Under the pieces are notes generated by a model. That model saw only the letters and a program-made list of their open reading frames with translations. It was not told the DNA's origin and did not search any database. From NCBI RefSeq assembly GCF_000952855.1, contig NZ_JSVU01000014.1:1-40233 (forward strand): 40,233 bases of DNA, in the 5' to 3' direction. Position 1 is the stretch's first letter. Each line of letters starts with the position of its first letter. This DNA is from Aequorivita vladivostokensis (GTDB lineage: Bacteria; Bacteroidota; Bacteroidia; Flavobacteriales; Flavobacteriaceae). Position numbers and translations under genes: made by a program. This document shows positions 17,941 through 25,475 of this stretch, piece after piece.

Positions 17941-19062
17941 TTGAAGCTTTCAGTCGTTATTCTCAATTATAATGTGCGTTATTTTTTGGAGCAGTGCATT
18001 CGTTCAGTCCAGAAAGCTACGGAGCATTGGGATGCTGAAATAATAGTCATTGACAATGCTTCAAAAGACGATAGCTGCCAAATGGTCAAGACTCTTTTTC
18101 CCAAGGTTGTTTTGATTGAAAACAAGGAGAACGTAGGTTTTAGCAAAGCGAATAACCAAGCTGTGGCCGTTGCAAAAGGCGAGTACGTTTGTATCTTAAA
18201 TCCAGACACAGCAGTTTCTGAAGATACTTTTAGAAAAGCCGTGGAATATTACGAAAGTATTGAAAACATTGGTGCCTTGGGTGTTTATTTAATGGATGGC
18301 ACCGGACATTTCCTTCCCGAGAGCAAACGCAACCTTCCCACGCCAAAGGTTTCACTCTTAAAAATTACCGGCTTCACAAAAAAATACTACGCCAACCAAA
18401 TTCCGGAAACAGAGCAGGGCAAAGTAGAGGTACTCGTTGGGGCCTTTATGCTTTTAAAAAGAAGTATTTACCACGAAGTGGGCGGTTTTGACGAGGATTA
18501 TTTTATGTACGGGGAAGACATAGATTTCAGCTACAAAATAACCAAGGCCGGCTACCAAAACCACTACCTGGGAAGTACAACGGTGCTTCACTACAAAGGG
18601 GAGAGCACCAAAAAGGACGATGCTTATTTTGAACGTTTTTACGGGGCAATGCAAATTTTTTACCGAAAGCATTTCAACAAAAATTTTCTTTTGGAAAGTT
18701 CCGTTTCTGCCGGCGTCGCATTGGCAAAGGCCGCACATAAAATTTCTGCCGATAAGAAAGTGGTGCCATTGCCAAACCTTGAGCGAAATTATTTCTTCAC
18801 TGAAAATATCGAGCTTCTGGAGCAACTATCGGCTTCCACCGCAACCGTTTTCCAGATGGTTTCAAAAAATGTGCATTTTCAGATAGTGCTCAAAAACAGT
18901 CTCTTGGTCTATGATGCCGAATATATTTCCTATAAAGAAATCTTCAAATTGATGAAACAGTTAAAAGGGCAGAACAACCGTTTCCGCATACGGCCACCGG
19001 GTTGTAATTTCATAATAGGAAGCGACCAAAGCGACGAAAAGGGCGGTGTGGTTGTTTTTTAA
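17941..19062 (+). CDS. Family 2 glycosyltransferase, TTG start
   Basis: A GT-A fold glycosyltransferase of 373 residues, similar to rhamnosyl- or galactosyltransferase-like GT2 enzymes that add sugars to surface polysaccharides. Visible motifs are SVVILNYN (4-11), VIDNASKDDS (about 36-45), ENVGFSKANNQAV (about 62-74), LNPDTAV with the Asp of the nucleotide-sugar/metal site (about 85-91), and GGFDEDYFMYGEDIDFSYK near 181-199 with the likely catalytic base. About 130 C-terminal residues lie beyond the usual domain and lack transmembrane helices. The start is a TTG three bases after the recR stop; no better ATG lies upstream and the sequence KLSVVILNYN must begin here. Donor and acceptor are unknown. 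Confidence 0.88.
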   Translation: MKLSVVILNYNVRYFLEQCIRSVQKATEHWDAEIIVIDNASKDDSCQMVKTLFPKVVLIENKENVGFSKANNQAVAVAKGEYVCILNPDTAVSEDTFRKAVEYYESIENIGALGVYLMDGTGHFLPESKRNLPTPKVSLLKITGFTKKYYANQIPETEQGKVEVLVGAFMLLKRSIYHEVGGFDEDYFMYGEDIDFSYKITKAGYQNHYLGSTTVLHYKGESTKKDDAYFERFYGAMQIFYRKHFNKNFLLESSVSAGVALAKAAHKISADKKVVPLPNLERNYFFTENIELLEQLSASTATVFQMVSKNVHFQIVLKNSLLVYDAEYISYKEIFKLMKQLKGQNNRFRIRPPGCNFIIGSDQSDEKGGVVVF

Positions 19063-19095
19063 GAAATTTGAAACCCAGAACGAACAAATTTTAAC

Positions 19096-19104
19096 TAATT
19101 TTGC
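19096..19104 (+). promoter_or_regulatory. Promoter -7 element of the E2 gene
   Basis: TAATTTTGC matches the TAnnTTTG box. A TTTG at 19067-19070 lies 25 bases upstream and is only a loose -33 candidate. The heptad-repeat leader begins 11 bases after the box. Confidence 0.5.
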
Positions 19105-19114
19105 AACGATTTTT

Positions 19115-19205
19115 GAGTAGTGATCGATGAGTGGTGATTGGGGAGTGTGGGAATGATTAATTCAAAGTCAAAAAATTGTAAATTGAAAATCGTACATCAA
19201 TAGTT
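19115..19205 (+). repeat. Degenerate 7-nt periodic leader, 13 units
   Basis: Cut into sevens, the stretch reads GAGTAGT, GATCGAT, GAGTGGT, GATTGGG, GAGTGTG, GGAATGA and then AT-rich units including GTAAATT, GAAAATC and GTACATC. Exactly 91 bases (13 x 7) end at the base before the E2 start codon. The first part is G-rich, the second A/T-rich, but the period stays seven. Confidence 0.6.
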
Positions 19206-20534
19206 ATGGCAAAATTTGAATTGAAACTGCCCAAAATGGGTGAGAGCGTTGCAGAGGCAACGTTGACCAACTGGCTAAAGGAAGTGGGCGACACCATTGA
19301 GGCTGATGAAGCTGTACTTGAAATTGCTACCGATAAGGTAGATAGCGAAGTGCCCAGCGAAGTAGATGGCATTTTGGTCGAAAAGCTTTTCAACGTTGAT
19401 GATGTGGTGCAAGTAGGCCAGACCATCGCCATAATTGAAACTGCCGGAAGCAACGGAACGGAAAAGACAACTGCGGAAAGCGCTCCTTCGCCCGAAATTG
19501 TGAAGGAAGTGGAAAAGCAAGTGGAAACTGCCAAGGAGACCACACAAGCAAAGATTGAAAATACCGGCGACCGGTTTTATTCACCTTTGGTAAAGAATAT
19601 TGCGGCTGCCGAGAATATTTCACAGGAAGAACTGGACGCAATTTCGGGCACCGGAAAAGACGGGCGCGTAACCAAAAACGATATTTTGGAATATGTTGAA
19701 AATCGCGCTACTTCAAAAACTGCAACTCCACAGCCGCAGACAGTAGTGGAGGCCAAAAATCCCCAAACTGCCAAAGCGCAAGCCACAGAACCAGCAAAAC
19801 CAAAGGCTCCGGTTTCCGTAAGCGGGGAGGATGAAATAGTTGAAATGACACGAATGGGCAAGCTCATTGCCCACCATATGATTGAAAGCACTCAAACTTC
19901 GGCGCACGTGCAGTCTTTCGTGGAGTGCGATGTTACTAATGTTTGGAACTGGAGAAATAAGGTGAAAGGTGCCTTTGCAAAAAGGGAAGGCGAAAATTTA
20001 ACGTTTACCCCAATATTTATGGAAGCCGTAGCAAAGGCGCTGAAAGACTTCCCGATGATGAATATTGCGGTGGACGGCAACAATATCATCAAACGTAAAA
20101 ATATAAATCTGGGAATGGCGGCAGCCCTGCCGGACGGAAACCTTATTGTGCCGGTAATTAAAAATGCAGACCGATTGAATTTGGTGGGAATGAGCAAAGC
20201 GGTGAACGACCTTGCGACCCGCGCTCGCGAAAATAAATTGAAACCCGACGAAATACAGGGTGGAACGTACACCGTTACAAACGTGGGAACTTTCGGAAGT
20301 ATTATGGGAACGCCAATTATCAACCAACCGCAAGTGGGTATTCTCGCATTGGGCGCAATCCGAAAAGTACCGGCGGTAATTGAAACCCCGGAAGGTGATT
20401 TTATCGGGATTCGCCATAAAATGTTCCTTTCGCACAGTTACGACCACCGTGTGGTAAATGGCGCTTTGGGCGGACAATTCGTAAAACGCGTAGCCGACTA
20501 TTTGGAAGCGTGGGACGTTAACCGAGAAATTTAA
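19206..20534 (+). CDS. Dihydrolipoamide acyltransferase, E2 of a 2-oxo acid dehydrogenase
   Basis: The core enzyme of a 2-oxo acid dehydrogenase complex, which transfers the acyl group from lipoamide to CoA. The 442 residues contain one lipoyl domain (2-78) with the lipoylated Lys44 in ATDKVDSEVP and a long Ala/Pro/Lys linker. An E3-binding domain follows at about 123-165 (YSPLVKNIAAAENI ... GKDGRVTKNDILEYV), then a second linker and the catalytic domain (about 205-440). His414 in SYDHRVVNG is the catalytic histidine; Asn418 stands where many E2 enzymes have Asp (DHRVVDG). The single lipoyl domain and the VVNG form suit branched-chain or generic E2 enzymes of Bacteroidota. E1 and E3 genes are not adjacent, so the substrate is not fixed. 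Confidence 0.92.
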   Translation: MAKFELKLPKMGESVAEATLTNWLKEVGDTIEADEAVLEIATDKVDSEVPSEVDGILVEKLFNVDDVVQVGQTIAIIETAGSNGTEKTTAESAPSPEIVKEVEKQVETAKETTQAKIENTGDRFYSPLVKNIAAAENISQEELDAISGTGKDGRVTKNDILEYVENRATSKTATPQPQTVVEAKNPQTAKAQATEPAKPKAPVSVSGEDEIVEMTRMGKLIAHHMIESTQTSAHVQSFVECDVTNVWNWRNKVKGAFAKREGENLTFTPIFMEAVAKALKDFPMMNIAVDGNNIIKRKNINLGMAAALPDGNLIVPVIKNADRLNLVGMSKAVNDLATRARENKLKPDEIQGGTYTVTNVGTFGSIMGTPIINQPQVGILALGAIRKVPAVIETPEGDFIGIRHKMFLSHSYDHRVVNGALGGQFVKRVADYLEAWDVNREI

Positions 20535-20551
20535 TTCGAATACATATTGCG

Positions 20552-20586
20552 AAAAGGGAGGTTTTGAATTCAAAATCTCCCTTTTT
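20552..20586 (+). terminator. Rho-independent terminator of the E2 gene
   Basis: GGGAGGTTTTGA pairs with TCAAAATCTCCC (one G-T pair), flanked by AAAA on the left and TTTTT on the right. It lies 18 bases after the E2 stop codon. Confidence 0.85.
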
Positions 20587-20620
20587 GATTTTTATGCACC
20601 CTCAAAACTTCAATTAAAAG

Positions 20621-20632
20621 TATCTTTGCACC
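20621..20632 (+). promoter_or_regulatory. Promoter -7 element of the exonuclease-cinA gene string
   Basis: TATCTTTGCACC is a textbook Bacteroidota -7 box and initiation region, 17 bases before the exonuclease start codon. No TTTG lies at the usual -33 distance. The four genes downstream follow closely and may form one transcript. Confidence 0.65.
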
Positions 20633-20645
20633 ACAAAACAAAACA

Positions 20646-21419
20646 ATGGAACTCAACTTAAAAAAACCGATTTGCTTTTTCGACCTTGAAACCACTGGGG
20701 TAAACGTGGCAACGGAGCGAATTGTGGAAATAGCCATTTTAAAGGTTTTTCCAAACGGAAACAAGGAAAGCCACACCTGGCGCGTAAATCCCGAAATGCC
20801 TATTCCTGAGGGCGCATCGGCAATCCACGGAATTACTGATGAAATGGTTGCCAACGAACCAACATTTAAGGAATTGGCGCCAAAAATATATGCGTTGATT
20901 AAGGATAGCGACCTGGGCGGGTTCAACTCCAACCGTTTTGACATTCCGTTGCTTGCGGAAGAATTGCTTCGCGCCGAAGTGGATTTTGATATGAAAAAAG
21001 CCCTTTCGGTAGATGTGCAGACTATTTTCCACAAAATGGAAAAGCGCACACTCGAGGCTGCCTATAAGTTTTACTGCAATAAGGATCTAACCGATGCCCA
21101 CAGCGCCGCTGCCGATACAAATGCAACCTACGAAGTATTGAAGGCGCAATTGGACAGGTATCCGGAGCTTCAAAACGATGTCAATTATTTGGCCGATTTC
21201 AGTTCACACCGCGATCATGCCGATTTTGCAGGTTTTATAAGTTATAACGAAGACGGTATCGAGATTTTCTCTTTTGGAAAGTATAAGGGAAATTTGGTAA
21301 CTGAAATTTTGGAGAAAGATTCTGGCTACTTTGGCTGGTTGTTGAACGCCGATTTTCCGCTGTACACAAAACAGGTGCTCACCCGCATTCGGCTTCAAAA
21401 GTTAAATACAAAATTCTAA
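20646..21419 (+). CDS. DnaQ-like DEDDh 3'-5' exonuclease
   Basis: An exonuclease of the RNase T/DnaQ fold, 257 residues. The active-site acids are Asp13 and Glu15 in FFDLETTG, Asp99 in NSNRFDIPLL, and His152 with Asp157 in DAHSAAADTNAT; all five DEDDh residues are present. Such proteins act as the proofreading epsilon subunit of DNA polymerase III or as free-standing DNA/RNA trimming enzymes. The roughly 80 C-terminal residues (about 178-257) carry a small extra module (FSFGKYKGNLVTEILEKDSGYFGWLL) that I recall from exonucleases of this type in Bacteroidota. It is the first gene of a tight string with the FAH-family, HPt and cinA genes, eight bases before the second. Confidence 0.9.
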   Translation: MELNLKKPICFFDLETTGVNVATERIVEIAILKVFPNGNKESHTWRVNPEMPIPEGASAIHGITDEMVANEPTFKELAPKIYALIKDSDLGGFNSNRFDIPLLAEELLRAEVDFDMKKALSVDVQTIFHKMEKRTLEAAYKFYCNKDLTDAHSAAADTNATYEVLKAQLDRYPELQNDVNYLADFSSHRDHADFAGFISYNEDGIEIFSFGKYKGNLVTEILEKDSGYFGWLLNADFPLYTKQVLTRIRLQKLNTKF

Positions 21420-21431
21420 ATTTATAATGAA
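21404..21431 (+). repeat. Short 7-nt periodic tract across a gene junction
   Basis: Four units AAATACA, AAATTCT, AAATTTA and TAATGAA run from the last codons of the exonuclease gene, through its stop, and into the start codon of the FAH-family gene. It is short and AT-rich, so chance is possible, but the register matches the other heptad leaders. Confidence 0.35.
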
Positions 21432-22038
21432 GATAATCTGTATAGGTCGAAATTATGCAGACCATATTAAGGAACTGGATAACGCAAAACCAACCGATCC
21501 CGTTATTTTTTTAAAGCCAGATACTGCAATATTGTTAAAGAAACAGCCGTTCTTTATTCCAGATTTTTCAAATGAAGTGCACCACGAGGTGGAATTATTG
21601 GTCCGTATCAATAAAATAGGAAAACATATAGACCGGAAATTTGCCCATAAATATTATGATGAAATAGGTTTGGGTATTGATTTTACGGCTAGAGATCTGC
21701 AGGCCGACTTAAAGGAAAAAGGACTTCCTTGGGAAAAGGCGAAAGCTTTTGATGGTTCCGCAGTTATCGGAAAATTCATTGAAAAAGAGCAATTTAAGGA
21801 TGTGAATAATATAAATTTCAGCCTAGAACGCAACGGAAATACCGTCCAAAATGGCAATTCTATGCTGATGATGTGGAAAATCGATGCTTTAATCGAATAT
21901 ATTTCAAAATATTTTACGCTGAAAATCGGGGACATTATCTTTACCGGAACTCCCGCAGGTGTTGGCAAGGTTGAAACCAACGATGTTTTGAAGGGGTTTA
22001 TAGAGGAAACCGAAATGTTTTCCATAAAAGTTAAGTGA
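21427..22038 (+). CDS. Fumarylacetoacetate hydrolase (FAH) family protein
   Basis: A metal-dependent C-C hydrolase, isomerase or decarboxylase of the FAH superfamily, 203 residues, the usual length of the short YcgM/FAHD1-like branch. Metal ligands are Glu54 and Glu56 in HHEVELLVRI and Asp85 in GLGIDFTARD. Substrate-binding family motifs follow: KGLPWEKAKAFDGSAVIG and GDIIFTGTPAGVG. FAHD1-type enzymes act on oxaloacetate or acylpyruvates; the true substrate here is unknown. It starts eight bases after the exonuclease gene and ends one base before the HPt gene, so it is clearly cotranscribed with both. Confidence 0.92.
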   Translation: MKIICIGRNYADHIKELDNAKPTDPVIFLKPDTAILLKKQPFFIPDFSNEVHHEVELLVRINKIGKHIDRKFAHKYYDEIGLGIDFTARDLQADLKEKGLPWEKAKAFDGSAVIGKFIEKEQFKDVNNINFSLERNGNTVQNGNSMLMMWKIDALIEYISKYFTLKIGDIIFTGTPAGVGKVETNDVLKGFIEETEMFSIKVK

Positions 22039-22039
22039 G

Positions 22040-22381
22040 ATGACCAAATATTATGCAAAGGAGAATCTTAGTGAAATCGCTGATGGGGATCAGGATTTCC
22101 TAAAAATATTGGCACAGACATTTTTAGATGAAATTCCACCCGATTTGCACTCCATGGAAGAAGCCATCGAGAATGAAAACAGGGAATTGGCATACCAATT
22201 TGCCCATAAAATGAAACCAAATATTGAGATGTTTGGTATAGATGCGCTTAAGGATATTACCAGTATTGAAGCATGGTCAAAGACATCCAAAAGTAAGGCT
22301 ACAGTCCTCCCACATTTAGAGAATGTACTTAGCACCTTAAACCACGTATTTGACGAGCTGAGACAAGACTTCCAACTATAA
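22040..22381 (+). CDS. HPt (histidine phosphotransfer) domain protein
   Basis: A single HPt four-helix bundle of 113 residues. The phospho-accepting residue is probably His56 in YQFAHKMKPNIEMFGID, which matches the AHxLKGxxxxxG pattern except for Pro at the usual Gly. Such proteins relay phosphate between hybrid histidine kinases and response regulators in the cytosol. No kinase or receiver gene is adjacent: the neighbours are the FAH-family gene (one base upstream) and cinA (one base downstream). Its partners must be encoded elsewhere. The LytTR system at 29443-32233 is not an obvious partner, because LytS-type kinases normally pass phosphate directly to the receiver. Confidence 0.85.
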   Translation: MTKYYAKENLSEIADGDQDFLKILAQTFLDEIPPDLHSMEEAIENENRELAYQFAHKMKPNIEMFGIDALKDITSIEAWSKTSKSKATVLPHLENVLSTLNHVFDELRQDFQL

Positions 22382-22382
22382 C

Positions 22383-23630
22383 ATGCTTGCAGAAATAATT
22401 ACCATAGGCGATGAGATTCTCATAGGCCAGATTGTTGATACCAATTCAGCCTATATTTCAAAAGAATTGAATAAGGTGGGCATAAAAGTCTATCAGATTA
22501 CCTCGGTGCAAGATGACCGCAAACATATTCTACAAGCATTTGAAGACGCAAAAAAACATGCCGATCTGGTTATAATAACCGGCGGCTTGGGTCCCACAAA
22601 GGACGATGTTACCAAACAAACGTTCTGTGATTTTTTCGGGGATACTTTAGTGGAAGATCCCGCCGTGATAGATAATGTAAAAGAACTCTTCAAAAAATAC
22701 CAACTCAACAAACCGCTGCCGGCAAATTTCCGCCAGGCAATGGTTCCCTCCAAGGCTACTATCTTGATGAACCAATACGGCACAGCCCCCGGCATGTGGA
22801 TGGATGTGGATGAAGTGGTTTTTGTTTCGCTTCCGGGTGTACCGTATGAAATGAAACATCTTTTACAGGAAGAAGTTTTACCGCGGGTAATAAAATGCTT
22901 CAACAGGCCGCATATATATCACAAAACGCTTATAACCTATGGACTGGGGGAGAGTGCCATTGCCGAAAGGATTGCCGATTGGGAAAACGAATTGCCGGAA
23001 GACATCAAACTTGCCTATTTGCCTTCCTTGGGAAAAGTCCGCTTACGGCTTTCGGCTACAGGGAAAGATAAAAAGGCATTGGAGAAAAGTGTGGACTCAC
23101 AAATGGAAATTTTGGAAGAAATGCTTTCCGATATTGCCGTGGGCTTTGAGGGTGAAACCTCCATTGCAGAGTTGATCGGAAAAATCCTCACGGAAAAGGG
23201 GATGACCTATAGCGTGGCAGAAAGTTGTACCGGGGGCAGAATTGCCTCCGAAATCACCCAATATGCCGGCGCTTCATCTGCCTTTATGGGAGGAATTATT
23301 CCCTATGACACGGGTCTTAAAACCAAAATCTTGGGTGTGCCCAAAAACATTATCGAGCAATATAACGTGGTGAGTATTCCAGTTGCTGAAGAAATGGCCA
23401 AACGATGCTGCAAACTTTTTGAATCGGATTACTCCATTGCCACCACAGGTATTGCGGGCCCCACAAAGGGTGATGGGGAAGATGAGGTAGGCACAGTATG
23501 TATTGCAATAGGCACGCCAAATGGCGTTGTTTCAGAGAAGTTTAGTTTCGGAAACGACCGCTATCGGGTTATTGAAAAGGCGGCAAACAAAGCCTTGGAG
23601 ATGTTGTTAAAAGAAATTTCAAAAAACTAA
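22383..23630 (+). CDS. cinA: CinA family protein (NMN deamidase/competence-damage protein)
   Basis: A 415-residue two-domain CinA. The N-terminal MoaB/MogA-like domain (about 1-170) starts with LAEIITIGDEILIGQIVDTN and carries VIITGGLGPTKDD and FVSLPGVPYEMKHLL; in characterised members this part is an ADP-ribose pyrophosphatase (COG1058). The C-terminal PncC domain (about 255-415) has YSVAESCTGGRIASEIT, with the Ser of the SCTGG motif, and IATTGIAGPTKGDGEDEVGTV; it deamidates nicotinamide mononucleotide in NAD recycling. The start codon lies one base after the HPt stop codon, so this is the last gene of the exonuclease-FAH-HPt-cinA string. Confidence 0.95.
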   Translation: MLAEIITIGDEILIGQIVDTNSAYISKELNKVGIKVYQITSVQDDRKHILQAFEDAKKHADLVIITGGLGPTKDDVTKQTFCDFFGDTLVEDPAVIDNVKELFKKYQLNKPLPANFRQAMVPSKATILMNQYGTAPGMWMDVDEVVFVSLPGVPYEMKHLLQEEVLPRVIKCFNRPHIYHKTLITYGLGESAIAERIADWENELPEDIKLAYLPSLGKVRLRLSATGKDKKALEKSVDSQMEILEEMLSDIAVGFEGETSIAELIGKILTEKGMTYSVAESCTGGRIASEITQYAGASSAFMGGIIPYDTGLKTKILGVPKNIIEQYNVVSIPVAEEMAKRCCKLFESDYSIATTGIAGPTKGDGEDEVGTVCIAIGTPNGVVSEKFSFGNDRYRVIEKAANKALEMLLKEISKN

Positions 23631-23640
23631 TTTTCTTTTG

Positions 23641-23671
23641 TTGTACATCACAAAAGAATTACTTAAATTTG
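23641..23671 (+). promoter_or_regulatory. Promoter of the rpmB-rpmG operon
   Basis: TTG at 23641-23643 and TAAATTTG at 23664-23671 are 20 bases apart, an ideal Bacteroidota -33/-7 pair. The box is followed by CACC, and the rpmB start codon lies 37 bases downstream. Confidence 0.75.
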
Positions 23672-23707
23672 CACCCTGTTTTAAAAATAACTTAAAAAGG
23701 TTAAGGA

Positions 23708-23947
23708 ATGTCAAGAGTTTGTGAACTTACCGGAAAGAAAGCGATGGTTGGAAATAACGTGTCGCACGCAATGAATAAAACCAAACGTAAGTTTGATGTA
23801 AACTTGCTCAAAAAGCGTTTTTATATTCCAGAAGAGGACAAATGGGTTACCCTACGTGTTTCAGCTTCTGCTATAAAAGACATCAATAAAAAAGGTATTT
23901 CTGCGGTTATGAAAGAAGCCCGCGAAAAAGGCTTTTTAACTAAATAA
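23708..23947 (+). CDS. rpmB: 50S ribosomal protein bL28
   Basis: Large-subunit ribosomal protein of 79 residues with the family's N-terminal MSRVCELTGKKAMVGNNVSH and the conserved KRRF-like NLLKKRFYIPEEDKWVTLRVS. It is the first gene of the operon with rpmG and the DUF4295 gene, a standard order in Bacteroidota, and has its own strong promoter. Confidence 0.97.
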   Translation: MSRVCELTGKKAMVGNNVSHAMNKTKRKFDVNLLKKRFYIPEEDKWVTLRVSASAIKDINKKGISAVMKEAREKGFLTK

Positions 23948-23974
23948 TTGCAATAATCAATAAAGTCTGTTACA

Positions 23975-24157
23975 ATGGCTAAAAAAGGAAATAGAGTACA
24001 AGTGATTTTGGAGTGCACAGAGCACAAGGAGTCTGGAAAACCAGGAACTTCACGTTACATCACCACCAAAAATAAGAAGAACACCCCGGACAGAATGGAG
24101 TTGAAAAAATTCAATCCAATCTTGAAGAAAATGACCGTTCATAAAGAGATTAAATAA
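23975..24157 (+). CDS. rpmG: 50S ribosomal protein bL33
   Basis: Large-subunit ribosomal protein of 60 residues with the conserved [40 protein letters not shown] and [13 protein letters not shown] segments. It keeps a single cysteine (in LECTEH) and has no CxxC pairs, so it is the zinc-free form. It lies 27 bases after rpmB and eight bases before the DUF4295 gene. Confidence 0.97.
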   Translation: MAKKGNRVQVILECTEHKESGKPGTSRYITTKNKKNTPDRMELKKFNPILKKMTVHKEIK

Positions 24158-24165
24158 TATAAGTC

Positions 24166-24318
24166 ATGGCAAAGAAATCAGTAGCATCGTTACAAACAGG
24201 TTCAAAGCGTTTAACCAAAGCAATAAAAATGGTTAAATCGCCAAAAACAGGAGCTTATACATTTACTGAAGCTATCATGGCTCCAGAATTTGTAAACGAC
24301 TGGTTGAACAAAAAATAA
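24166..24318 (+). CDS. DUF4295 family small ribosome-associated protein
   Basis: A 50-residue basic protein starting MAKKSVASLQTGSKRLTKAI and ending PEFVNDWLNKK. It follows rpmG by eight bases and precedes the operon terminator, the conserved place of DUF4295 genes in Bacteroidota. I recall that a small Bacteroidota-specific 50S protein (called bL38 in the Flavobacterium johnsoniae ribosome) belongs to this family; that link is from memory. The lysine content and operon place support a ribosomal role. Confidence 0.9.
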   Translation: MAKKSVASLQTGSKRLTKAIKMVKSPKTGAYTFTEAIMAPEFVNDWLNKK

Positions 24319-24336
24319 CCAGCTTAAAATATTAAG

Positions 24337-24375
24337 GAAAAGCCACTTTTTTGCGAAGGTGGCTTTTCGTATTTT
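24337..24375 (+). terminator. Terminator of the rpmB-rpmG-DUF4295 operon
   Basis: A perfect 10-bp stem GAAAAGCCAC / GTGGCTTTTC with a 12-base loop, then GTATTTTT. It lies 18 bases after the DUF4295 stop codon. Confidence 0.85.
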
Positions 24376-24469
24376 TGCTCCCCCTCCGTTTTTTAAATCG
24401 CCTTGAGGGTAATTTAAAATCTACTTTTCCCTGAAATTGGGAAAGGAGCGTTAGAGATTAAACTTTGGC

Positions 24470-24525
24470 AAAGTTGAACAACTGAGTAAAAACTTGGAAC
24501 TTGAAACCTTGAATTTTTAAAATGA
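24470..24525 (+). repeat. 7-nt periodic leader of ftsY, about 8 units
   Basis: In register seven the leader reads AAAGTTG, AACAACT, GAGTAAA, AACTTGG, AACTTGA, AACCTTG, AATTTTT, AAAATGA, the last unit holding the ftsY start codon. Most units begin with AA. The upstream edge also contains AACTTTG-G-CAAAGTT (24461-24475), a perfect 7-bp inverted repeat. Confidence 0.5.
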
Positions 24526-25475
24526 GTCTATTCAAAAAAATATTTTCAAAAGAAAAAAAGGAAACTCTCGATAAGGGGCTTGAAAAAACAAAGACTTCCT
24601 TTTTTGATAAGCTGAGCAAAGCTGTTGCAGGAAAGAGCAAGGTTGACGATGACGTTTTGGACAATTTGGAAGAAGTGCTCGTTTCCAGCGATGTTGGGGT
24701 AAATACCACCTTAAAAATTATCGATAGGATTGAGGATCGGGTTGCCAAGGATAAATACTTGGGCACGGATGAATTGAACAAAATTCTCCGTGAGGAAATA
24801 GCAGGACTTTTAAGCGAAATAGACTCCGGAAACGCAACCGAGTTCGAAGTGCCGGAAAATAAAAAACCATACGTAATTATGGTTGTTGGTGTTAATGGGG
24901 TTGGAAAAACTACGACCATCGGGAAGCTTGCATATCAGTTTAAAAAAACAGGAAAGAAAGTTGTTTTGGGAGCGGCGGACACTTTCCGTGCTGCGGCGAT
25001 TGACCAACTGCAAATTTGGGCCGATAGAACCGATGTTTCCATTGTAAAACAAAGTATGGGCAGCGACCCTGCCAGCGTAGCTTTTGATACGCTACAAAGT
25101 GCCGTAACACAAAATGCCGACGTGGTTATCATTGATACCGCAGGACGCCTTCACAATAAGGTAAACTTGATGAACGAGCTAACAAAAGTGAAACGCGTGA
25201 TGCAAAAGGTAGTGCCCGATGCGCCGCACGATGTGCTTTTGGTGCTAGACGGTTCTACTGGGCAAAACGCTTTTGAACAGGCCAAACAGTTTACCGCCGC
25301 AACAGAAGTAACTTCACTTGCCGTCACAAAGCTCGATGGAACTGCCAAAGGAGGCGTTGTTATCGGTATCAGCGATCAGTTTAAAATTCCCGTGAAATAT
25401 ATTGGCGTGGGCGAGGGAATGGAAGATCTTCAGGTTTTCAATAAGTTTGAATTTGTGGATTCTTTTTTCATATAA
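24522..25475 (+). CDS. ftsY: Signal recognition particle receptor FtsY
   Basis: The SRP-receptor GTPase that docks ribosome-nascent-chain complexes at the inner membrane and works with Ffh. The 317 residues hold a short basic N-terminus instead of the long acidic A domain of E. coli, a helical N domain (about 25-100) and the G domain. G motifs are GVNGVGKT (123-130), the insertion-box motif DTFRAAA (153-159), DTAGR (205-209) and TKLDGTAKGG (269-278), with YIGVGEGMEDLQVF near the end. It begins about 200 bases after the ribosomal-protein terminator. The next gene starts at the base after its stop codon. Confidence 0.97.
   Translation: MSLFKKIFSKEKKETLDKGLEKTKTSFFDKLSKAVAGKSKVDDDVLDNLEEVLVSSDVGVNTTLKIIDRIEDRVAKDKYLGTDELNKILREEIAGLLSEIDSGNATEFEVPENKKPYVIMVVGVNGVGKTTTIGKLAYQFKKTGKKVVLGAADTFRAAAIDQLQIWADRTDVSIVKQSMGSDPASVAFDTLQSAVTQNADVVIIDTAGRLHNKVNLMNELTKVKRVMQKVVPDAPHDVLLVLDGSTGQNAFEQAKQFTAATEVTSLAVTKLDGTAKGGVVIGISDQFKIPVKYIGVGEGMEDLQVFNKFEFVDSFFI

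Noticed and set aside
23641-24318. tRNA genes beside rpmB-rpmG
   Set aside because: No cloverleaf-capable sequence or CCA end was seen in the gaps; the space is filled by promoter, three genes and a terminator.
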